Shown piece by piece: positions 45,860 through 54,346 of a stretch of 64,000 bases of DNA (the first letter of the stretch is position 1; every line of letters begins with the position of its first letter). The stretch comes from CAYFWF01 sp964346815 (GTDB lineage Bacteria; Acidobacteriota; Aminicenantia; Aminicenantales; Aminicenantaceae). The notes beneath the pieces are model-generated. The model had not been told where the DNA came from, searched no databases, and saw only the letters and a program-made list of their open reading frames with translations. The DNA lies in assembly GCA_964346815.1 (NCBI GenBank), contig CAYFWF010000003.1, positions 124,001 to 188,000 on the forward strand. The letters run 5' to 3'. The position numbers and the translations under genes are program-made.

Positions 45860-46873
45860 TCATTTTGAGATCATGTCAGTCCGTATAAGTATGTCAAAGC
45901 CGTCAAAATAATATCGGCGGATATCTCCGTCCTGTTTGTATTTTCCTTCCCCGGTCAAAATTTTATGGAAGGCTTCGGCTACACGGGGGATCACGTCACT
46001 CCGCACCCAAGGATCATTGTGTCCGGAACAAAGGAAATCAAATTTTTCCATTCGTGATTCGAGCTTATCTATCGAGGCTATATATGCATCGATATCGACA
46101 TCTTCAGAATACGCGTACAAGGGACCGGGAAAAAAGGTATCTCCAGAGAAAAGAAGCCGGTTGTTTTTGTCCAGTAAACAGATGGAACCTGGAGAATGGC
46201 CGGGGGTATAGATGACCTCCAGTGATCTTTCTCCAAGATCCAAGATATCGCCGTCCCCCAAGAGTACAGAGGGCGTGACGCCCGGAATCTCCCATGTGGC
46301 TGCATCAAAATCTGGAGGCAGCGGTTTCCAGATAGAATCGCCTTGAATGCTGTTTCGAAGCCTCAAATGGCTCAATCCGCTGAGGAGCTTATCGACACAA
46401 TCAGGATGGTTGTGGCATGCAGTCTCTTTGAATTGATGATTGTTTCCGATGTGATCCCAGTGGGTATGTGTGTTTACAACCGAAACTGGGAGGTCTGTCA
46501 GTTCCTGTATCACCTGCTTGAGATCTCCGATTCCTGTGCCTGTGTCTATCACTACACCTCTATCCTTACCGAGGACGAGATAGCTGATCGCTTCTTCGAA
46601 TTGAAAGGGCTCGTAGATGGCGTAGGTGCCTTCTGTGAGTTGATAGACCTCAAACCAATCCTGGCTGGTTTGAATTTTCTCCAGAGAGGCATAAATCGGA
46701 CGGGGAAGTCCCTCCCACCATTTCTGAGGCTGGATAATCTCAGATGTTTGAGTTTCCTTTTGAGTCTTTTGTCCTTCCTTACAAGCTGGAAAGATACAAC
46801 TTATGACTGTAACGAGGAGAAGAAAGGCTTTGAGCCAGCAGTATAAACCATTTTTTCTCGAGTCGCTCACCAT
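45860..46873 (-). CDS. MBL-fold metallo-hydrolase, lipoprotein
   Basis: A 337-residue metallo-beta-lactamase-fold protein. The N-terminal signal ends in a lipobox (CIFPAC), so it is likely anchored in the envelope. The binuclear zinc motif THTHWDHIG lies near residue 135, with the later ligand in VIYTPGHSPGS and a terminal His in LCSGHNDPW. Substrates in this superfamily range from lactones to thioesters and cannot be read here. AAGGAGGTCGAAG before ATG 46873 fixes the start. Confidence 0.92.
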   Translation of the reverse strand: MVSDSRKNGLYCWLKAFLLLVTVISCIFPACKEGQKTQKETQTSEIIQPQKWWEGLPRPIYASLEKIQTSQDWFEVYQLTEGTYAIYEPFQFEEAISYLVLGKDRGVVIDTGTGIGDLKQVIQELTDLPVSVVNTHTHWDHIGNNHQFKETACHNHPDCVDKLLSGLSHLRLRNSIQGDSIWKPLPPDFDAATWEIPGVTPSVLLGDGDILDLGERSLEVIYTPGHSPGSICLLDKNNRLLFSGDTFFPGPLYAYSEDVDIDAYIASIDKLESRMEKFDFLCSGHNDPWVRSDVIPRVAEAFHKILTGEGKYKQDGDIRRYYFDGFDILIRTDMISK

Positions 46874-46944
46874 CTTCGACCTCCTTAATCAAAGATAGAA
46901 AAGAGTGTGGCGAACAGAGAATCGGAATTCTTTGGGATGGTATC

Positions 46945-47847
46945 CTATTTTTGAATTTTTGTGCTCACCCTGTTCCGCCCGAGCCATTTGCTGTGGTTCG
47001 TCAAGGATTGAATCCTGCTGACGAGAATCTCGACTTCGTCCACCCTCTTGGCCAGAGTTGCCCCAATCGAAATAGTCACCCGAAGGAAACGGGTGTCGAC
47101 TCTGATGTTGGACTGCTCGATGAGGAGACGAAGCTTGTTGGCGACAAAATCCAGTTTGTTGTCATCCACATTGTTGATGACGACAAGAAATTCATCACTC
47201 TCCCACCGCCCAACGGTATCGATGAACCGGACATTGTTCGAAAGCGTCTTGGCCACCATTCTCAATATCTGATCGCCTACAGACTCACCGTGGGTTTCGT
47301 TTACAGCCTTCAATTGATCCACATCGACATAAAGCACACCGAACGGAATTCGATATTTTTTGATGTCCTCCAGGCGGGCTTGAAGCTGAATCTCGAGATA
47401 TCTCTTGTTTCCTAACTCTGTAAGTTGGTCGAGGAGCTGCATTTTTTCCAGCTCCAGCTTCCTTTGAGGAAGAGCGAATTTGGGAGATATGTCGGTGAAA
47501 ATTTCTGCTGCACTCGTGATTTTTCCTGCTTCGTCAAAGAAAGGAAAGGACCGGATAGAGACAGGAATTCTGTAACCCTCCTTATGGCGGAGATAGGCTT
47601 CCATACGATGGCTTTGAGCGTCATGGAGAGCTTTCCATAAAGGCGAGTTTTCGTCGGTCAAAGTCTTTCCTGCCTCGTCTACGGGATCGAGAATGTTCTC
47701 CGAACATGTCATACCCTGGACATCCGATTGGCAGTAGCCTGTGATCTTCTCGGCGGCGCTGTTCCAAAACAATATTTTACATTCATGGTCAACGATATAG
47801 ACACCGTCATGGATGTTGTTCAGGATGGATAATGTATTCTTTTCCAA
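46945..47847 (-). CDS. PAS-GGDEF protein with degenerate signature
   Basis: A 300-residue cytoplasmic signalling protein. A PAS domain (about 5-125, GVYIVDHECKILFWNSAAE) precedes a GGDEF domain (about 135-298). The signature loop is RWESDEFLVV: the usual two glycines are Glu and Ser, while the following DEF is kept. GGDEF proteins make cyclic di-GMP; this change may lower or abolish activity, leaving a GTP-sensing or regulatory role. The PAS region resembles those of oxygen or redox sensors only in general form. The start is TTG at 47847 with AGAGGTCAATC in front. Confidence 0.9.
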   Translation of the reverse strand: MEKNTLSILNNIHDGVYIVDHECKILFWNSAAEKITGYCQSDVQGMTCSENILDPVDEAGKTLTDENSPLWKALHDAQSHRMEAYLRHKEGYRIPVSIRSFPFFDEAGKITSAAEIFTDISPKFALPQRKLELEKMQLLDQLTELGNKRYLEIQLQARLEDIKKYRIPFGVLYVDVDQLKAVNETHGESVGDQILRMVAKTLSNNVRFIDTVGRWESDEFLVVINNVDDNKLDFVANKLRLLIEQSNIRVDTRFLRVTISIGATLAKRVDEVEILVSRIQSLTNHSKWLGRNRVSTKIQK

Positions 47848-48056
47848 GATTGACCTCTACTTTCTTGCCAAGATGATTCCATATATACCAGACTCATTTT
47901 TATAAGTCAAAACGAATCTCGTTTGCAAAAAGAGGTGCAGTCAAAGCAGAAATTATTGAAAATAAATCATTTATTGGTATCATCCCCGAGAGCATCTCCT
48001 TATAGGTTTTCTCAGACATGGATTCTATGTATAATATTCCAAACGAGGAGGGAAAA

Positions 48057-48908
48057 ATGAGCCCCTTCATCAGTACGATCTTGAGGGGAATACTTCTCAT
48101 TATCGGCGGAGTGGCCGTTTATTTAATGATGTCTAAAATGGGAAGAAAGGAACTGCCTCATCCGGACCGATATTTGAAGCTTCATAAATGGTTCGGTTGG
48201 ATATTTGTGGTTCTTTTCCTCTTGGTTTTCGTTTTTATGCTGGAGAGGATCGAAGGCTATTATGAAGAGTCTTCTCCCAGAATTGCATTCCATATCGTGC
48301 TTTCGGTCGCGTTATTGCTCTTGCTTCTGATAAAGGTGACCATCCCCCGATTCTTCAGGATGTTGGGAGAACATCTTTTTTTTCTGGGTACTGCAGTATA
48401 CGTGACTGCATTTACTCTGATAACCATCACTGCGGGCTATTACATCATATGGAAGTATGAGGAAGAGCCTTACATATCTCATGCAGAAATTCCTGAACAT
48501 ATACGAGACTTAGATTTGGGCAAGGAACTGTTTATCGTCGAGTGCTCGACCTGTCATTTATTAGAGAATATCATGAAACCTCGGAGTAAAGAAGCATGGG
48601 AGAAAATAGTCAATGAGATGATCACTATAGCAGAACCGAGAATAAACGTAGCTGAAGCGAACCAAATTCTGCATTACCTCACTTCGACTCATGTTCCTGA
48701 GAAAAAAGCACTCTCGGGATCCGCTTCTTTATTGGAAAAGCACTGTCTTCCGTGTCATGAAGCCAAAGAGATCTGGTCCAGAAGCTATAACAGGTCCGGT
48801 TGGATAGATATAATCAAAACGATGAATGAATACGATCCCAAAATCGTTCCCCTGGAAAAAACCGATGAATTGATCGATTTTCTTATGAAAAATCAAAGAG
48901 CGCAATGA
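48057..48908 (+). CDS. membrane-anchored dihaem cytochrome c
   Basis: A 283-residue protein from ATG 48057, preceded by GAGGAGGG. Four membrane helices (about 8-25, 43-62, 76-94, 107-131) carry His43, His79 and His106 in or next to the membrane. A C-terminal region has two haem c sites, CSTCH (163-167) and CLPCH (230-234), in a repeat like the haem-binding domain of quinohaemoprotein amine dehydrogenase. It should pass electrons between the membrane and periplasm. The helix bundle could bind haem b like a cytochrome b561, but that is inference. A TATAAT at 48030-48035 is the likely -10, with the gene alone on its transcript. Confidence 0.85.
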   Translation: MSPFISTILRGILLIIGGVAVYLMMSKMGRKELPHPDRYLKLHKWFGWIFVVLFLLVFVFMLERIEGYYEESSPRIAFHIVLSVALLLLLLIKVTIPRFFRMLGEHLFFLGTAVYVTAFTLITITAGYYIIWKYEEEPYISHAEIPEHIRDLDLGKELFIVECSTCHLLENIMKPRSKEAWEKIVNEMITIAEPRINVAEANQILHYLTSTHVPEKKALSGSASLLEKHCLPCHEAKEIWSRSYNRSGWIDIIKTMNEYDPKIVPLEKTDELIDFLMKNQRAQ

Positions 48909-48939
48909 AAGCTCGTAAACCATAAATCTAACTCCCGGG

Positions 48940-48986
48940 GAAGATTCCGAATCCAAAGGTCGGGGGGTTCGAATCCTATCACCGAG
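48940..48986 (+). pseudogene. tRNA-like 3' fragment, possibly tRNA-Arg(CCG)
   Basis: An anticodon-loop-like TTCCGAA (48945-48951) with 3' stem TCCAA, a variable segment AGGTC and a T-arm-like GGTTCGAATCC (48966-48976) occur with tRNA spacing. The 5' half, the T-stem partner and the acceptor stem do not pair, so it is not a working tRNA. It reads as the 3' half left by decay or by an integration event. Confidence 0.4.
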
Positions 48987-49042
48987 TTTGTTTTTTAACG
49001 ATTCTTCTTGTAGTATAATTTGTAAAAATTGATATTTGGCGA

Positions 49043-50386
49043 ATGGGCACTGAAAATAAACGCTTAATTGGCATTAAGGCAATTGCTGACTACCTAAATA
49101 TTAGTGAACGGAACGTCTATCGATGGGAGAAAGAGCTCGGGCTTCCACTCCGGCGGATTGGCGGCTCGAAGGGACGTTACGTTTATGCTGATGCAGAGGA
49201 GCTTGATAAGTGGCTAAAGCAAAGAAACTCAATGCAGGAAGAATTCAGAAAGTCTGGCAGGAGAATAACTTCCTGGATCGTACTGTTTTTGGGGCTTTTC
49301 GCGGCTGCTGTTCTATTCATGATATCCCTTAAAAAACTCACGGATAGCTCCAATGATGACTCAGTAAATCCTGGTCAGGATTTTCCCAATCCGATATCTG
49401 CTTCGATTGATGGGAAGATCGTCTCTATCAAAGGAGAGAATGGCCAAAAAATCTGGAATTTCATTGGAAAAGATAAAGACATGGATATCGAGGCATTGAA
49501 TAAATATAAACTCATATGCTTCTTTGATTTCGACAATGATCATACAAACGAAGTCATAACCAGGATATACTGTCAGGAAGAGGATAAGTTCTATTTGATT
49601 TTGTTTGATAATGATGGATCGGAATTGTGGAGACGAGATATTAGAAACGAACAAGAATTTAATGAAATTAGATTTCAATCTGACTTTTTCCCATTGCAGA
49701 TCGACATTGCCTATTTACGGAGCAGGGAAACACGTATAATTACATATTGGCGGCACAGGGTGCGGTTTTTATCCTTGATTTCTTGTCACGATAGAGAAGG
49801 CAGGCTTTTAAACAAATTTGTCCATACAGGTAATCTTGGGACTTTGGAGACATATGACTTAGATCAAGATGGAGACGATGAGATTATCTTTGCTGGCACC
49901 AATAACCTTCTCAATGGAGAGGGGATAGTTGGCGTATTGTGTTCCACTGATTTTAAAGGAGTAAGCCCACCTTATCGAATCGAACCTGAGTATAACGATT
50001 TTAGGTATTGGCTGAGCTCTTATGTGCCGGACAATCCTGAACATGGAAATCAAAGGACATACATAAGGTTTAAGAAGACAAATCATTTAACACAATATTT
50101 ACGCACCTATGTGTTCGCTTCTCTAGACAATATCGAGACGGGTCTGATCCATGTCTGGCTCGTTCCTTGGGAGATGGAGTTCGAAGAGAAAGGCTTCGGT
50201 TTTCAGTTCGTCTTCGATAGTGGATTTCATTTGAAGGATGTTATTCCTGATGCGGCAATGTTATCGGTTTTTCCAATTTTAAAGAAAAATCGAGAAATTG
50301 ATATTTCTCTGGAAGCGCTCATAAAGATCTATTCAGAAAATGTCTTGCGCTGGCAAAACGGACATTGGGTTTCTGTGAGCAGATAG
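49043..50386 (+). CDS. membrane-anchored HTH regulator with FG-GAP-like sensor domain
   Basis: A 447-residue protein. Residues 8-60 form a MerR/excisionase-type helix-turn-helix (GIKAIADYLNISERNVYRWEKE, then a wing ending KWLKQR). A single membrane helix follows (about 77-96) and then some 345 extracytoplasmic residues with FG-GAP/VCBS-like calcium-binding loops (FFDFDNDHTNEVI, TYDLDQDGDDEIIF). The order DNA-binding domain, membrane helix, sensor is that of ToxR/CadC-type one-component regulators, which bind DNA while tethered to the membrane. Target and signal are unknown. A TATAAT lies about 25 bases upstream. The tRNA relic is just before it. Confidence 0.82.
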   Translation: MGTENKRLIGIKAIADYLNISERNVYRWEKELGLPLRRIGGSKGRYVYADAEELDKWLKQRNSMQEEFRKSGRRITSWIVLFLGLFAAAVLFMISLKKLTDSSNDDSVNPGQDFPNPISASIDGKIVSIKGENGQKIWNFIGKDKDMDIEALNKYKLICFFDFDNDHTNEVITRIYCQEEDKFYLILFDNDGSELWRRDIRNEQEFNEIRFQSDFFPLQIDIAYLRSRETRIITYWRHRVRFLSLISCHDREGRLLNKFVHTGNLGTLETYDLDQDGDDEIIFAGTNNLLNGEGIVGVLCSTDFKGVSPPYRIEPEYNDFRYWLSSYVPDNPEHGNQRTYIRFKKTNHLTQYLRTYVFASLDNIETGLIHVWLVPWEMEFEEKGFGFQFVFDSGFHLKDVIPDAAMLSVFPILKKNREIDISLEALIKIYSENVLRWQNGHWVSVSR

Positions 50387-50705
50387 CAGACTTTCGGTTG
50401 TTTCATTTACTCTCTGAATATCAAGAAAACCAATTTGGCGCCTTTTCCTCCTATAAAATCTTGATTTCATAATTTGTCAGTTTATGGCGGGATTTGTCAC
50501 TTGAGTTATTCCTCTTTCAGGGATTTAATAAAAATACCGAGAGGAAATACGTTCCCTCGAATTAAGTTTTCCTGAGGAAAAAACTCTATTGGAAGCTGAA
50601 AGAGATGACGGTGGATGCAGGAGGGGGGTTGATGCGATCAAGATTGTCCAGGAATGAGGAGTTTCTGAGATTAAAAAAAACGCTGATTCAGCTTCCACAC
50701 TGTAG

Positions 50706-50726
50706 AATCTAACTCACAGTTAGATT
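50706..50726. promoter_or_regulatory. perfect 9-bp inverted repeat upstream of the XRE promoter
   Basis: AATCTAACT-CAC-AGTTAGATT, ending 11 bases before the -35 hexamer at 50738. It could be a regulator site or, with the following TTTT, a terminator for transcription from the left. Confidence 0.6.
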
Positions 50727-50737
50727 TTAGCCATTTC

Positions 50738-50766
50738 TTGACTTTTGTATAACCAGGAGTTATAAA
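50738..50766 (+). promoter_or_regulatory. XRE-ImmA promoter with embedded operator
   Basis: TTGACT (50738-50743), 17-base spacer, TATAAA (50761-50766). Within it lies TATAAC-CAGGA-GTTATA (50748-50764), a perfect 6-bp inverted repeat covering the spacer and the -10. A protein bound there would block polymerase, which fits autorepression by the XRE protein encoded next. Confidence 0.65.
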
Positions 50767-50793
50767 AGAATCATCTTATCCAAGGGGAAGAAG

Positions 50794-51891
50794 ATGGTTC
50801 GCATATTAGGAGCCAAGATTCGGAAACTGCGTGAACAGAGCGGACTGACACAGGAAGACCTGGCCAAATCTGTGGGCCTGTCATCGGAGTTTATCTCCCA
50901 GCTCGAATTGGGAAAGAGGAGTCCCAGCCTGGACAGCTTGTCTCGAATTGCCCTTTTTCTTGAGAAAGATATCTCCTATTTCGTGGCCGAAAGAGAAGAA
51001 TCGTTCGCTGCACTCATTCAGTCTGAAAGCCTCGATATAAAAACGAAGCGCTTGTTAAAAAAATTCAGAAAATTCTGCAACGATTATTTAGAGCTTGAGG
51101 ACTTGACGGGCCGCCAGTCGGACCTGGCACCACTTTATACCAATATCACGGCCGAAGATATGGCTGAGCAAGAAAGACGGCGTTTGGATCTAGGAAACGC
51201 TTCGATTTCAGATATCTTTTCTCTGCTCGAACAAAATGGCCTCCATGTATGGAGGCATCCTGTCCTAGAGGGGATGAAGATATCAGGTGTACATGTGTTT
51301 TTTGAATTCAAACAAGCCGCTTTTGCTCTGGTGGACAGCAATCAATCCATCGGACACCAGATACTCACCGCATCTCATGAATATGGACACTATCTCAAAG
51401 ATCGTTATGACGGTCCTGTGATCGATAATCCTGATATTTTCATAGAGGACTACATCACTCTCTATCATGGACGGGAAAAATTTGCACAGACGTTCGCGCT
51501 TCATTTCCTCCTGCCCCCCACCAAAGTGGAGGAAATCATCGAAAAAGATATCCGTTCCAAGAGCATGAATTTCGGAGACATCATCTATCTCACCAGGCAT
51601 TTTGATGTCAGCCTCCTGGCTATGCTCCAAACATTAAGAAAATTGGAGTATATTTCTCCAGGCCAGTTCAAGGAATTTCAAAAAAGAGATGGAGAAAAGT
51701 TCGAGAATGATCTGTACGGGAAGGACAGAAGAAAAGTCTTTCAGGTTAAAAGGGGACGGTCACAAAATTCTGACCGATTCATCAGCCTCGTCCTCGACGC
51801 GTACAGATTGAAGAAAATATCGGCGGACAGAGCTGCCAGGCTTCTTCGTATAAGCAAGGACAAAATCTCACATCTGAAAATAGAAAAATAG
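50794..51891 (+). CDS. XRE-ImmA fusion (HTH regulator with Zn-metallopeptidase)
   Basis: A 365-residue protein joining a Cro/C1-type helix-turn-helix (about 5-62, KLREQSGLTQEDLAKSVGLS) to an ImmA/IrrE-type zinc peptidase (HEYGHYL near residue 196, then ALHFLLPP). In Bacillus ImmA cleaves a repressor; fused forms are thought to sense stress and regulate their own or nearby genes. A C-terminal helical region may hold a second HTH (RAARLLRISKDKISHLK). ATG follows AAGGGGAAGAAG. The gene has a promoter containing a palindromic operator. No phage genes are near, so it looks like a chromosomal stress regulator; the divergent neighbour encodes MsrBA. Confidence 0.92.
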   Translation: MVRILGAKIRKLREQSGLTQEDLAKSVGLSSEFISQLELGKRSPSLDSLSRIALFLEKDISYFVAEREESFAALIQSESLDIKTKRLLKKFRKFCNDYLELEDLTGRQSDLAPLYTNITAEDMAEQERRRLDLGNASISDIFSLLEQNGLHVWRHPVLEGMKISGVHVFFEFKQAAFALVDSNQSIGHQILTASHEYGHYLKDRYDGPVIDNPDIFIEDYITLYHGREKFAQTFALHFLLPPTKVEEIIEKDIRSKSMNFGDIIYLTRHFDVSLLAMLQTLRKLEYISPGQFKEFQKRDGEKFENDLYGKDRRKVFQVKRGRSQNSDRFISLVLDAYRLKKISADRAARLLRISKDKISHLKIEK

Positions 51892-51902
51892 AATGTGTTC
51901 GT

Positions 51903-52949
51903 TCAACGTTTGTTGCGATAAATATTTTTCTCGTAATATTTCTGGTGGTAACTTTCAGCTTCATAAAATTCTGAAAATGGAACGATTTGCGTCGCAATGG
52001 GCTTAGAATAGCGTCCTGACTCGTTCAACTTTTGAATCATTTCTTCAGCAGCCCGTTTTTGTTCTTGGTTATGGGTGAAGATGACGGATCTGTACTGCAT
52101 CCCAATATCAGGACCCTGACGGTTGAGTTGAGTCGGATCATGCATGCTGAAAAACACTTCAAGTAGCTGGGGATAGGTTATGAGGGATGGATCATACCCG
52201 ATATGGACGGCTTCCGCATGTCCTGTCCCTCCTCCACAAACCTGCTTATAGGAAGGATCTTTTGTCTTCCCTCCTGAGTATCCCACAGAAGTCGAAACAA
52301 CGCCTTTGATTTTGCTGAATTTGTATTCAACACCCCAGAAACACCCAGCGGCAAAGGTCGCATTTTTCATTTGAGCTGCCTTCTCTGTTTTATCTTTACT
52401 AACGGTTGCAGATGAATCGGATTTTTTCCGGGCTTCTCCAGATTCGAAATTCAAGGAAACGGAATTGATACAGTAATGTTTGTGAGTCGGAGGCGGTCCG
52501 TCCTCGAACACATGTCCGAGATGTGCTCCACACACAGAGCACCTTGCTTCGACACGCTTCATCCCGAACGATCGGTCTTCCCGATAATCGAGGTATGCTT
52601 CTTCGACAGGAGCTGTAAAACTGGGCCATCCTGTTCCATGGTCATATTTTGTTTCTGAGTTGAAAAGGGGAGTTCCGCATCCTGCACAGAAATAGGTTCC
52701 CTGTTCATAATGCTGATTGTATTTTCCGGTGAAGGGCCTTTCCGTGCCCGCCCTGCGCATAACCCTGAACTGCTCCGGAGTCAGAATTTTTTTCCATTCG
52801 ACCTCTGTTTTAACCATCTTCTTTATCATGAGTCTCTCTCCATCTGGTTTTTTACTGGATGATTGAATCTCCTCATTGCAGGCGGCTAAAAAGCCGTTGA
52901 CGGATAGGAGAAGTAAAATTGAGATTAGAGATGAAATTTTATCTTTCAT
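51903..52949 (-). CDS. msrAB: bifunctional methionine sulfoxide reductase MsrB-MsrA, lipoprotein
   Basis: A 348-residue fusion in the order MsrB then MsrA. A lipoprotein signal (VNGFLAACN) places it in the envelope. MsrB (about 50-170) has zinc cysteines CAGCG and CSVCG and the catalytic Cys in HKHYCINS. MsrA (about 190-345) has the catalytic AAGCFWGVE and the GYSGG and GHAEAVHI segments. Together they reduce both epimers of methionine sulfoxide in oxidised proteins. The gene is alone and faces the XRE-ImmA gene tail to tail. Start: ATG 52949. Confidence 0.96.
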   Translation of the reverse strand: MKDKISSLISILLLLSVNGFLAACNEEIQSSSKKPDGERLMIKKMVKTEVEWKKILTPEQFRVMRRAGTERPFTGKYNQHYEQGTYFCAGCGTPLFNSETKYDHGTGWPSFTAPVEEAYLDYREDRSFGMKRVEARCSVCGAHLGHVFEDGPPPTHKHYCINSVSLNFESGEARKKSDSSATVSKDKTEKAAQMKNATFAAGCFWGVEYKFSKIKGVVSTSVGYSGGKTKDPSYKQVCGGGTGHAEAVHIGYDPSLITYPQLLEVFFSMHDPTQLNRQGPDIGMQYRSVIFTHNQEQKRAAEEMIQKLNESGRYSKPIATQIVPFSEFYEAESYHQKYYEKNIYRNKR

Positions 52950-53223
52950 TTCCGAATAATCCTATAGGAATATTATATATTATATTGCTTTATAGATGAA
53001 ATACTTCCAGAAGACTATAAGCATATCCATAAGAACAAGTATTTTTTCATTCGGGACCTAATTCGTGGATAAAAAGTCTGTTTTCTACTGCTTCCATTGT
53101 TGCTCGGATTGTGTTATTTTAGAAGCAGTCTAACGAGCAGCAAAGAGATGGAAGGAGAATTTTCGAATTAAGCTGCAGGCGAGAATTCATGCCTGCTCAG
53201 TAAAAGAGGAACGAAAGAAAACA

Positions 53224-54210
53224 ATGAGAGAACGATACAAAGGCTGTCTCCTCGGGTTGGCAATAGGGGATGCACTGGGAGCTCCGGTAGAATTTCTTTC
53301 TTTGGATCAAATCAGAGAAAAGTATGGGCAGAAGGGGATTGAGAATTATGATTACTGGGATAATTACAAGCCGGGCTCTTATACGGATGAAACCCAGCTT
53401 TCGTTGGCTACTGCCAAAGGTTGTCTCAATGCCCATTTGAATCTAATCAGCAAGGGTGAATCATTTTCCTTGAAGGTTATTCACAGAAGGTATTTGGAAT
53501 GGCTTAAAGACTTGGAGGATCCGTTTCATGTCAGACACCCCGGGTACACATGCATGAATGTTCTTCAGAGCGGGCAGAAAGGGTCGGTCGGAAATCCCAT
53601 TAATACCAGCACAGAAGCAAGTGGATTGCTGCGCACTGCACCTGTAGGGTTGGCCTTTCCCCCTGGAATGGCCTTTCGGGAAGGGACGGACTATGCAGCC
53701 ATGACCCACGGTCATGCCTCAGCTTATCTTGCGGCAGGATTTCTTTCTGAGATGGTGGCTCAGATCATTGAAGTCCAGTCCCTCCAAGATGCAGTCGAAC
53801 TGAGTATCGAACAACTTGCCGCATTCGACAATCATCAGGATCTACTCAGACATCTGGAAAGAGCCCTGGAGGAGTTCCACAACCAGGATCCTGGCGAAGA
53901 ATCTATTCAAAGATTGGGAAAAGGAATCACAGCAGCAGAGGTTCTGTCCATAGGGATTTATTGCGCCCTCAAGTACGTATCCGCATTTCAAGAGGGAGTG
54001 TTGGCTTCTGTCAATCATTCTGGAATGAGCACCTCTACAGGACTGGTGACGGGAGCCATACTTGGAACTCTGCTCGGTTTTGAAGCCATCCTAGAGAAAT
54101 GGATATCCAATTTAGAGAATTCCAAAGAAATCATCGTAATCGCCGAAGACATGTATAAAGTTTTTAAACTGGGAGAGAGGGTTTCTTTCGAAAAATATTC
54201 TATAGAATGA
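53224..54210 (+). CDS. ADP-ribosylglycohydrolase-family protein with altered metal site
   Basis: A 328-residue all-helical protein of the ARH/DraG family, which removes ADP-ribose from proteins or small molecules using two Mg2+ ions. The fold text is clear (YKGCLLGLAIGDALGAPVEF at 6-25). The first metal motif is TDET (54-57) instead of TDDT. The second, normally GDSDSTG, reads GMSTSTG (267-273), so both Asp ligands are Met268 and Thr270. Catalysis as known is therefore unlikely without another metal arrangement; it may bind ADP-ribose or a nucleotide. RBS AGAGGAACG precedes ATG. No ADP-ribosyltransferase is near. Confidence 0.87.
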   Translation: MRERYKGCLLGLAIGDALGAPVEFLSLDQIREKYGQKGIENYDYWDNYKPGSYTDETQLSLATAKGCLNAHLNLISKGESFSLKVIHRRYLEWLKDLEDPFHVRHPGYTCMNVLQSGQKGSVGNPINTSTEASGLLRTAPVGLAFPPGMAFREGTDYAAMTHGHASAYLAAGFLSEMVAQIIEVQSLQDAVELSIEQLAAFDNHQDLLRHLERALEEFHNQDPGEESIQRLGKGITAAEVLSIGIYCALKYVSAFQEGVLASVNHSGMSTSTGLVTGAILGTLLGFEAILEKWISNLENSKEIIVIAEDMYKVFKLGERVSFEKYSIE

Positions 54211-54311
54211 CTCGGAGACTAGCTCGATCAGAATGAAACGTATCGCTGGAGGGTGTTAGGGCACCGACAAATGTCTTTCGTGTATTGATCGGTATACAGG
54301 AAAACAGAGCA

Positions 54312-54330
54312 GTTCGGTAGCGTTCGGTAG
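54312..54330. repeat. short tandem repeat in the histidine kinase leader
   Basis: GTTCGGTAG occurs twice with a 10-base period (54312-54320 and 54322-54330), just before the kinase gene at 54347. Its meaning is unknown. Confidence 0.45.
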
Positions 54331-54346
54331 TGGGGAAATTGGGATT

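Larger units (their letters stand above)
50387..50793. other. regulatory region upstream of the XRE-ImmA gene
   Basis: The first 300 bases show no gene. The last 90 hold two inverted repeats and a strong promoter, listed separately. The stretch after the HTH gene at 50386 lacks an obvious T-tailed terminator. Confidence 0.5.

Noticed and set aside
48901..48990. Functional tRNA gene
   Set aside because: The acceptor, D and T stems do not pair; only the 3' half motifs are recognisable.
50794..51891. XRE-ImmA as sign of a prophage or integrative element
   Set aside because: No integrase, structural or conjugation genes lie nearby; chromosomal stress regulators of this type are common.
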